A stretch of DNA of 64,000 bases from Malania oleifera (lineage: Eukaryota; Streptophyta; Magnoliopsida; Santalales; Ximeniaceae): NCBI RefSeq assembly GCF_029873635.1, contig NC_080418.1, positions 15,642,888-15,706,887 of the forward strand, given 5' to 3'. Positions 46,997 to 56,236 of the stretch are shown here, one piece after another. The first letter of the stretch is position 1, and each line of letters opens with the position of its first letter. The position numbers were made by a program, and so were the translations under genes. The notes beneath the pieces were generated by a model that ran no database searches, was not told the origin of the DNA, and worked only from the letters and a program-made list of their open reading frames with translations.

Positions 46997-49038
46997 TGTT
47001 AGCTTTGGTGTATTCCCAAGAGGGGGGGTGAATTGGGTATTTAAAAAATTATCGCCTAGGCTAAACCAGATCAACAGTATTACTCAACCTAGGGTCTGTC
47101 TATGCAAAAATAAACTCAATCATTCACAATAAAACATACACATGCAGTAAATAAATTGCAAAAATGTAAAGAATACGTACGATATGTTATCAGGGTTTCG
47201 CTAACTGTGCCTACGTACCCACCTCTAGCTCGCAAGCCCGAGAATTCCACTAATGCTTACTTAATGGGTGGAGTGGCACCTAATACAACCAAGTCAATTA
47301 GCACAGGGCTGACCTCAACCTTTACAAATTCTTCTTACGGGGCGGAGGAGGCCTTAACAATCCTTAGGAACTAGATTACCGCCCCCTCAGGCCACGCTTG
47401 GAAATACAACAGTATTTTTCACAACATGACTAATACAGTGATTATGCTTCTAAAGTAAAGCAGATATATACCCCAATACGCACAGTATACTCAATCAATT
47501 ACACATCAACAATATAGGAAATGTAAGTTCGGTGATGTAATTTTGAGCAAGCAACACTCAACAAGGTATTATCACTAATATGCTCAAAAGTGTTCAAAAC
47601 AAGCTAAATCTTTGAAACACGTTAATATCAAATCTCAATGTTCAATCAAAGTTTCAAAGATGCCTAATCAAATATTCAAACTAACTCAAAAGATTTTCTT
47701 CAATGAAATAAGCACACGAGTAGTTTGAAAAATATTTTAGCTTGTAGAAAATATTTTGCACAACAAAATCAAAGCTATTGGACACTTGCAATAACAATGC
47801 AAATATCCTAAGCTTACTAGTTTATCCCAACACAAGATTTATTATATTCAAATTTGTGGGATAAACTTTGCTAACTCTCCAAAAATAAATCAAACAATCA
47901 ACCAAACAAATGGGAGTATTTGCACTATCTAATAAATACAAGGACAATCAATACTCTCACAATATCAAAATGTATCAAGGGAATGAATATTTGAGAGTAT
48001 TTTAGGAAAAATGAGATTTTGAGATAGAGGGGATTTTTGCTAATTATTTTGGCTAATCTCTTCTTAATTTTGCAAATAAGCCCCTATATATAGAGAATGG
48101 AAAAATTATAACCATTGGGGGACACAGGGCATTCTTAAATTTGTTAAAAAAGTTTAGCAAAATTAACCTTGTTTAATCAATTTAACCTCAGTAAAAATTT
48201 AATTAACCCGAGAAGGTTCAGGTGCTCGACTTGAGGTTCGGGTGCCTGAATAGACTCAGTCAAAAAAAGCATTTTTAAAGAGTTCGGTCACCCGAGTCTA
48301 AGTTTGGTTGCCTGAACAAAAGTCGAAAACATTTGCCACGCGGTTTAGTGCTTGAAACTAAGTTCGGTTAATCAAACTAACAAGTTCAGTCGCCCGAGAC
48401 CTTTTTGAACACGAAGGTTTGGGTGCCCGAGTTGGTGAAAAGCACCCTGACAGAGGTTCAGTTGCCCAAAGGCAATACATTCATTCTTGGTTCGGTAGCC
48501 CGACCCCAAGTCAAACTGCTGACTTTCTAGCAGTTCGGGCGCCCGTGGAGTTTTGAACTCCTAAGGTTCGGTCGCCTGACCTCTCACATATTTGCCTATT
48601 AAGTCCAATTTTTAATTCAATTAATTCCTCTGATAATATATGTGATATAGGGACTTTTTGTGCATTTGTGTTAGGACCTAAGGTCTTTTCAAGTATGCCC
48701 AAAAACCTGGCGTTGGTCGACCTTCGGTCAACCAAAGGGTGCCCTAAGGTCATTTGATCCCTATGGTCAGTCTATGGCATTGCTAAGCTTACAAACCTAC
48801 ATGCATGACATGCAGAGATTATTACAGATCATATCCCTAGTTACTATTATAGACCCATGTTACATTAATTGACTTTACAATATGAAATAGAATCTTCGGG
48901 GTCTTTAGGCTTCACTTCAGGTTGTCGCATGTCATTATATAAGTATTTGCCAATAAGAACATGTACATAAACTTGGCAACCATTAAATACCTAAGTATTT
49001 GTCATAATCAAAATAGGGTATGACCCATGGGGTCAACA
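46997..49038 (-). mobile_element. Sirevirus solo LTR, family S2-like, inside gag of D
   Basis: Minus strand TGTTGACCCCATGGGTC to ACCAAAGCTAACA, with the conserved CACCCCCCCTCTTGGG block (47016-47033). Perfect 5-bp target duplication GAAAA (46992-46996 and 49039-49043). TATA-like CTATATATAGG on the minus strand near 48082-48092. Confidence 0.95.
48215..48585 (-). repeat. U3 word array, TTCGG-NNGC-CTGAA type
   Basis: About ten words on the plus strand such as GTTCGGGTGCCTGAA, TTCGGTCACCCGAG, GTTTGGTTGCCTGAAC, GTTCGGGCGCCCGTGG and GTTCGGTCGCCTGACC. On the minus (element) strand many centre on GCGA or GTGA between CGG and CCG. It lies upstream of the TATA box of this minus-oriented LTR. Confidence 0.85.
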
Positions 49039-50509
49039 GAAAACTCTAGTAGTGAGGAAGAGATGGATGAAGATGAACTAGCCTTCATATCTAAGAAACT
49101 TGCAAAGATTCTAAGAAGGAAGAATAAATTTAAAAGAAGAATTTAGAACTCCGAAACAGATGAAGAAGAAATTAGCAAAAAGAAATCTAAAAATAAAACT
49201 CCTACATGTTATAATTGCAACAAAGCTGGACATATTAAACCGGAATGTCCATTACTTAAGAAAGATTCTAAAAAGAAAAAGAAAAAGGTCATGAAAGCCA
49301 CTACTTGGAATAGTACAAGTAGTTCGGAATATGAATCAAGTGACCAAGAGGTTGCTTATACTTGCTTTATGGCTTGGGATGATAAGGAAAGTTCCTCATC
49401 CAAATCCTTAAATAATTCTTGTAGTAATTCATCAAATGAATCCAATGATGAGTGTATGTCATCTTATGATGAATTACAAAATGATTTATTCAAAGTACAT
49501 AAGATGCTAATCAAAGTAACTAAACAAAACACATCATTGAAAAACAAGAATGATGAAATGATGAAAGAACTAGAATCAATTAAGATTGTTGAAAATGATA
49601 AAGATTCAAAACTCAAGAAAATAGAAAATAAGTATGAAGCTGTAATAAAAGAATTAGAAGCTAAAAATCTTGCTAAAAAAGAAAAATACTTGAAAATCAA
49701 GAAATTAGAAAGCAAAAATGAAAAGATGATAGAAGATCTTCGATCCCTATCCTCCATGGAATATGAAAAAGACATATATATTTCTGAATTAGAGGATAAA
49801 ATTAGAAAATTATCTCAAGAATTAGAGAAATCACAAAAAAAGGTTGATGACAAGAAAGACATTGAGATAAATGATCTCAAAAATCAAATTGAAGATAAAG
49901 AAAAGATCATTTAAAACTTCACAAAGGAAAAGAAAACTTTTGACAAAATGATAAGCTCACAAAGGATGACCTTAAACAAAGAAGGCATTGGATTTAATGG
50001 GGTTGAAAATAAAAAAAAAATTACATTGGTTATTTTTCAAAAGGATCCAAAGATTATACTAGCACATCTTCTAATGCCTACACTAACACCATATGCTATC
50101 AATGTAAGAAAAAGGGACATATAAAGTTTGAATGTCCATTTAAAAGGAAAGGTGTGAAAACAAAATAAGTTTGGAGAATTAAAGAAACATCCTTGTTAAA
50201 TCAACCGGACCCAAGAAAATATGGGTACCAAAAATAAAATACTAAATTCTTTAATTTCAATTGATATTGAATTTATGGAACATCATACAAATGTATTGAA
50301 ATTGAAATAGAGAATAAGAATAAAAAGTTAATCTTATTGAAACTCATAAAAATTGTTGGCCTCAAATCATACAAGGCATAAAATATAAAGTATGAGGATA
50401 CATGAAGTTTGGATGTTTGAATAAAAACAAAAGAAAAGAAAATATGAAGTAAATAGAGTTTATTGATAAAGAAGAGAGTTTGGCATATTAACCAGTAAGT
50501 CAAAATTAT

Positions 50510-50745
50510 GAAAGACTACATAGTTAGCCAACTGACTACAGGCCCAGCTGACTGAATGAACATAGAAATAAAGAGCAGAATTGCAGTCAGCCGCCTGACT
50601 CAAGACCTAGCGGACTGACTGAGCTGTGGTCTCTAAAACAAAGAGCAATCAACCGACTGACCCTGTAATCAGCCTACTAACTGACGAAAAAACCCTAACT
50701 TTTTTTATAAAAACACGACTCATTCGAGTTGTCAGCCAACTAACC
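50510..50745 (+). repeat. Word array just upstream of ORF2 of D (GTCAG-CCGA-CTGAC type)
   Basis: Seven words: GTTAGCCAACTGAC, CCAGCTGACTGAA, GTCAGCCGCCTGAC (50586-50599, perfect stem), CTAGCGGACTGACT, CAACCGACTGACCC, ATCAGCCTACTAAC and GTCAGCCAACTAACC. This is the word of the LTR of the same element (38690-38965). It ends about 135 bp before the ORF2 start. Confidence 0.9.
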
Positions 50746-51456
50746 TAGGGTTTCTACTCTTCCTTGCCTTCGTCCTCTTCCTTTCCTCATCTCCTTCTCC
50801 TCTAAAAATCACCAAATCCCATCTTCCATTTCCAAAATCCATTACTACCACCTTTATTTTTCCATTGAGAAACTTCAAAATGTTGAGGATCAAACCAGTA
50901 GGAAGTAAGAAACCTTCCACCTCATTTCAACACACTGAAGATCTAGTCATTGAGCAATGGCTTGTAGGTCCACATGCCAAAACTTTCTATCACAATCATC
51001 TAAGCATGATGGAACCACTTCTAGGTAAAATTCTTGACACTTCCTTTTTCACATATAATTTCCCACATATTATTTCGTTATTCGAAGCCCTAGGATGGAA
51101 AAATTTTGTACTCTATCAAGCTAAGGGACACTTCCCGAACCTTGTCAAAATTTTCTACGCCAATCTTGTTAGAGAGGAACACAACACGGGCTTTCAACCA
51201 ACGTAATGGGAAAATCTATCCCTCTCACTCCCGAATCCCTTGCCAAAATTTTTAAAATTCCAAATGGCAATTTTGAATGTCCTACTTTTGACACATCTTG
51301 GATTCTCGAACAAGACTTCACTCTAGAAGAATTTCTTCCTTTTATATTAGATCATGAGCCCGTTTCTTTTGAAAATCCTTCACTATATAAGCATTTCAAT
51401 CTTCAGGCTCAAATTCTGAAAAATATAATTACATATAATATCCTCCCTCAAGCCGG

Positions 51457-52557
51457 ATGTGATGCCCCGATTTTTGTACCAATTTTTTTAATAATAATAA
51501 ATAAATATTCACTTGTCCTCAATAACATTCATAAATCACCCACGTCAACAACCCTATTACCATTCATATGACCCAACCCGCATTGGGTATTGAGTAAAAA
51601 GTCATTTTATTATTATAACCTAACAGCGGAAGATAATACATACTTAACAACCAGAATACAATACCCAAAGTATCAACATACATACAAATATATACACTAC
51701 CATCCCATACTCAAAAACAACTCAACTCTAGGAGAATTACACCCTCCCCTAGTCCAGAAATTCACCCTGTGTGTCAGGGTCCCAGCTCCCTATGGTCACG
51801 GAGTTCTATCACCTGGCCTATCCTTATTCTTTGGAAAATTTAGATAATTTGGGTGAGACACATCTCAGTGAGAATGAATAAATTATTTACAGTGTGTGGC
51901 CATATGAGTTCATTTATAATACACTTTACTTTTCAAATCATCATTTCATCTGAGAAAATACAATGATATACACATTCTCATAATCATATATATATATATA
52001 TATATATACAACACAAGCTTTTATAAGCTTTAAAACCATTTCTCAAATTCAATGATTTCCAACATATATTTACCGCGAAGTTCCTGAGAATAGGGAAGAA
52101 TACTCGCCCATATAAGTAGCTTCCCTCTGCCCTAACACGTTACGCAGCCAAGTATGGCCACATCTGATACCTATCAAGGTACTCAGCTTACTCAGTAAGC
52201 CCTTAGGCAACCAAAGTGGGGTTCAGGCTCCTGAAGTGGCAAGTTCAGGCCCCTGAGGTCTCAGTTCAGGTGACTGAAGTGCCTCGGCCAGGTTCTGTGT
52301 TTCCCATTAATTCTTCAGGCTACCGAACTTAATCTTCAGGCAACCGAAGAAATTCTTCAGGCTACTAAGGTGGAGTTCAGGCTACCGAAGTCCCCTTTTT
52401 TTTATTTTCTTTTTCTAATTTTAAAAAATGCTTTGCTCTTTTTCTTAGGCCTTTTAGAAAACATATTTTCCATGATTTCAAAAACATTTCTAAGTCCATG
52501 AAGGTTCCCTAATGATATACAAGAAATGCATGAATCCTAAAGAAATTCTAATTTACA
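51457..52557 (-). mobile_element. Gypsy solo LTR in ORF2 of D
   Basis: Target duplication GCCGG at 51452-51456 and 52558-52562. Plus-strand start (A)TGTGATGCCCCGATTTTTG, end CTAATTTACA. Internal segment GGTGAGACACATCTCAGTGAG matches the LTRs of elements A and G, so the orientation is minus. Contains (TA)n at 51986-52008. Confidence 0.85.
52185..52395 (-). repeat. Word array in Gypsy solo LTR, TTCAG...CTGAA type
   Basis: Eight words. TTCAGGTGACTGAA at 52265-52278 is a perfect 5-bp stem with loop GTGA. Others: CTTCAGGCAACCGAAG, TTCAGGCTACCGAA (twice), TTCAGGCTCCTGAA, TTCAGGCCCCTGAG. It lies in the U3 part given the minus orientation. Confidence 0.9.
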
Positions 52558-52584
52558 GCCGGCATGCTGCCGAATTTTCTATAG

Positions 52585-53080
52585 ACATTTGCCTAAATAA
52601 TTGAAACATTACTTGTGTGTGCCAAATGTATATATATACATGTGAAGTAATTGCTTCATCATTTGCACACATTTAGGAGGAGCATCTGAAAATAAATGTC
52701 TATTTTATTTTGCTCACAAAATATGTTTGGATTAGATCTGCTATTAAATCAAGTGTGGCTTATGCTTAAATGGAATGTTTTAATCATAAATTTGAAATAT
52801 GCTCTTGTTGCCACAGTTACTTGATTTGCCATATGATCTTGCATGTGAGTCTTAAATTCTTTTTGGGATCATTATGGTTATGATTTTTCTGGTTATAATT
52901 TAGTATGTGCATAATTGACAACCCAGAAAAATGTTGCTTGATTGTCTTAAAATTAAAGTTCTCTTTTTCATCAAGCAACTCCCCCAGTACCTTTTGCACA
53001 TATCAAAGGGGAATATATATATTTATTATTATATACATATGTATATCTATATCTATATACTACATATATATATATATATG

Positions 53081-53112
<32 letters not shown>

Positions 53113-53915
53113 TATTTATGAAAGCAAGAACTGAACTCATATAGAATATATTGTATGTCTTGCTAGTGTGCTTACATGCCTTCATGACTTGTGCTTTCTC
53201 TTTATTAAAATTTTATGTCACGAAATCTCTTAAGGGTGTTGCATTACATAACTGGTTCATTGATAATATGTGAAAATGCATGTGAACTAGTTAGACTATA
53301 TTTATGCTCAAACCTTCTTTTTGGTATCATATGTCGTGTGTCTTTAACTCAAATCTTCCACGGGTCTTATGATATGTTTCAACTTCAAATGGTTTGTGTA
53401 TATTTCTGGTCTAATCATGTTTGATATGTCTTTTGAATCTCGTAATAACCAGTTATATCGTTTGTGTGCTTTATTGTTAAGGTTATCTTTGTCAGTTTTT
53501 GTGCATAAGTATGACTATTATATTATTGAATGATTGAAAGATTATACCTCTAATCTATGCGTTCACCATATTGAACTGTTTGAGTAGTCGTGGATAAATT
53601 GTTAGGAAATATAAACTCAAACATGTTACATATTATACAGGATTTATTTTTGGGAAGTCCAATTTACAAACGGCATTCTGCCGAAATTTTTCTAAATCTT
53701 TCCAAACTTTCTCTTGTATAACTATACTATTTACCCATGGCCTAGGATTTTATTTCAAATGGCCCTTTTTGCTGTTGCCAAAAGGGGGAGATGGAAGGAG
53801 GCAAAAATAATGGGTTTGTTTAAATACATTAGATGCATATTGTGAGGGGGAGCCTTCTTAGGCTTAACCCTATATTTTTGCTTGTCATATTTGTCATCAT
53901 CAAAAAGGGGGAGAT
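52585..53915 (+). other. Sirevirus 3' internal non-coding region with multiple polypurine tracts
   Basis: No coding sequence. CGGCATGCTGCCGAA (52561-52574) and CGGCATTCTGCCGAA (about 53670) are two copies of a hairpin-like motif. Polypurine tracts CCAAAAGGGGGAGATGG (about 53779), TGAGGGGGAG (about 53841) and TCAAAAAGGGGGAGAT (53900-53915); the last touches the LTR. Several PPT-like tracts before the 3' LTR are a known Sirevirus trait. (TA)n-rich tract at 53017-53115. Confidence 0.7.
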
Positions 53916-56236
53916 TTTTGACCTCATTGGTCACGCCCGGTTTTGATTATGACAAATACTCATTGTATCTAATGAGTGTTTGAGGTTTTGTACAGGAATT
54001 AAGACTGTTAAGATCAAGATGTGCACAAAGCAAGCAAAGCCTGAAGACCAATTTATAATTCAACATTGTAATATATTTAATTGGTCTGTAATAGTAAGTA
54101 GGTATTTGGTTTGTAATAAGCTCACACACATCACATGTATGATTTACTACGTAAGCTCAAACAAACCATGAATGAGAAATGACCTTAGAAAGACCTTAGG
54201 TTGTACCCTTTAGTCGACTGACACCAAACTTTTTCGGTGTCTTCAAATTAGACCCCAAGTGACCCTAAGAGACACATTTACACATATGTTTGTTAGGCAC
54301 TTGAATATGGCTTGTATGTTTCAAAACGGGACTGAAATACACACATGGTGCACTTTCGGTCGACTATCCAAGCTAGTTCAAAAAGCCCTGGTCGACCAAA
54401 ACCTCCCTGGGTCAAAAGTTTGACCATCTGATCGACCGAACCAGGTAGTTCAAAAAGCCCTGGTCGACCGAAACCTCCCTGGGTCAAAAGTTTGACCACC
54501 TGGTCGATCGAACTAGGTTGTTCAAAGAGACCTGGTCGACCAAAACCCTCCTTGGTCAACATTTGACCATCTGGTCGACCGAGAACTTTTGTTCTCCAAC
54601 TACCTAGTCGACCGAAGGGTCCGCGAGAGAATTTCCAGCGGTCTGGTCGACCAAACCAGCCAGTTCAAAATGGCCTAGTCGACCAAACCTCAGAAAATTG
54701 AGAAATCGCCATCTCCTGGTCGACCGAGCCTTTAGTTCAAGACTCCCCTGGTCGACCGAACCATATTAAACTTGGTCAACCAAAACATTTCTGGTCAACC
54801 GGACCTCTCGGATTGCCCTAATTTTTACCGCAGTTAATATTTTTTTAAACAGGGTTAAAATGCTTTAAATGTCATTAAACTTCCCTAAGAATACCCAATA
54901 TGTCCCCAACGGTCATATTTTCTCCTATGCCTATATATATAAGATCATTTGAGAAAATTAGCATGGATTAGCCACTTTGATTAAGGGAACATTCTCTGAA
55001 AATCCAAAAGCCTATACTACTCATTTTCTTACTCAAATCACTCATACTTGCCTTCTATTATTACCTACATCATTTGTAAGTTGATTGAGTGTTTTTCTTA
55101 AATAGGTTTGCTCTCCTTGTGCTACTTGTTTGACACGATTTTCTTGAGAGCCAAACTTAAGGATTCTTAGGGGGGTTTTTGCTAATAAGCCTATCCTAAG
55201 AAGACTTTGTTTGATCTTCTAAGCTTGCACCTTTATTGCAAGATCTTGAGAAGATTGTTTTTGTTTTTGGTTGCAAAAACTTTTCAAACACTTCCAAATA
55301 TCTATTGCGCTTTTATCTTGTAAAATATTTGAGGAGATATTTGTTTGTGTGATAGTGGTCTTTGTTGCAATACTCTTTCACTCATATATTACTTGCTAAA
55401 ATACAAAGATTACACATCTTTTGCAAACCAAGCATATACATCATTTGATACTTACATGCTTGAGACACCCTACTGATTAAAATACTTAAGACTTGACATC
55501 TTTGTGTGAACTTATTTGTTAAATATTTTGTGATACAAAGATTGCTTGTTTGTCACTCTCACGTATGCATTACACATATAGAAAATACTTTTGAGAGTTG
55601 AACCATTTAGACCACATTGAGCTTACATATTAAATCATATTGTGGTGTATGTTATTGCGCGCATTTGGGTACATATCTGCTTTACATGAAAGCACAATCA
55701 CTGTACCATTTGATTGTAATACACATCTGTTGTATTTCCAGGCACGGGCCTAAAGAGGGAGACTAGCCCTGGAATAGTCCCGGATTGGCTTAGACCCGGT
55801 TAGGAAAGCTAGGTGCGTCGTCTTGTCAAGGCGTATAGGTTGAGGTCAGCCCCGCTAATTGACCTGGTTAAGGTTAAGGTCAGCCCTGTGTTAATTTGAC
55901 CTGGTTATAAACGGTGCCGCTCCAGCCTTAAGTGAGCTATTAGCTAAATCCTATGGCTTGCGAGCTAGAGGCGGGGACGTAGGCACAGTTGGTCGAACCC
56001 CAATAACAAATCGTGTGTTTGTTTACATTTCTACAGTTTATACTTACACACATGTATGTTATGAGTGAATGATGTGTATGACTTAATTTCCACATTATAC
56101 TTATCTACGCATTTGAAAATTGTATAAACTGACCCTAGGTTGTGTATTTACTGTCGTTGGATAAATTAACCTAGGTGAAAAAGTTTTAAATTCCATTTCA
56201 CCCCCCCCCCCTCTTGGGAATACACTAATTCTAACA
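53916..56236 (+). repeat. Sirevirus LTR, family S2, following the PPT
   Basis: TTTTGACCTCATTGGTCACG (start decayed from TGTTGACC) to CTAACA. Full-length match to the solo LTR 8125-10277. TATA box CTATATATATAAG at about 54931-54943. Conserved CACCCCC...CTCTTGGG block at 56199-56218. It stands where the 3' LTR of D should be, but belongs to another family than the left LTR. Confidence 0.85.
54205..54810 (+). repeat. U3 word array, GGTCGACCGAA type
   Basis: About 15 words GGTCGACCGAA or decayed GGTCAACCAAA. One larger unit (word, ACCTCCCTGGGTCAAAAG, TTTGACC) is repeated about three times between 54390 and 54580, period near 75 bp. The array ends about 120 bp before the TATA box. Confidence 0.9.

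Larger units (their letters stand above)
46285..50225 (+). pseudogene. Gag of Sirevirus D, split by a solo LTR
   Basis: Starts MAHIGIAPFGKGQSL at 46285. It shows NYTFWKQRMRIYLQ of the Copia capsid, a frameshift at about 46530, then DMNEFNRVMVCKLAKEI and SLPPI, each followed by TAG where Trp is expected, and LDELIGSLLTYEMAM. The frame is cut at 46996 and resumes at 49039-49044 with exact codon continuity. It goes on with an acidic stretch, a zinc knuckle CYNCNKAGHIKPEC (49210-49251), a Lys/Glu-rich coiled-coil of about 150 residues (49450-49914) and a second knuckle CYQCKKKGHIKFEC (about 50095-50136). Two knuckles with a long coiled coil fit a Sirevirus Gag. After ~50225 protease, integrase, RT and RNase H are missing. 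Confidence 0.9.
50880..52584 (+). pseudogene. Accessory ORF2 of Sirevirus D, split by a Gypsy solo LTR
   Basis: Starts ATG 50880 (MLRIKPVGSKKP); the ATG gives the same MxRIK start as the minus-strand copy at 18957. The first part runs to a stop at 51204-51206. A frameshift leads to MGKSIPLTPESLAKIFKIPN and EEFLPFILDHEPVSFENPSL up to 51456. After the inserted solo LTR the frame would end a few codons later at TAG 52582-52584. Similarity to the other copy runs over the whole length. It is placed downstream of gag where pol should lie, so pol has been deleted between 50225 and 50510. Resembles the putative plant transposon protein family; no known biochemical role. No membrane segment is obvious, so an envelope role is not supported. 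Confidence 0.7.

Noticed and set aside
50880..52584. ORF2 as an envelope gene
   Set aside because: No signal peptide, membrane span or glycoprotein-like features are visible.
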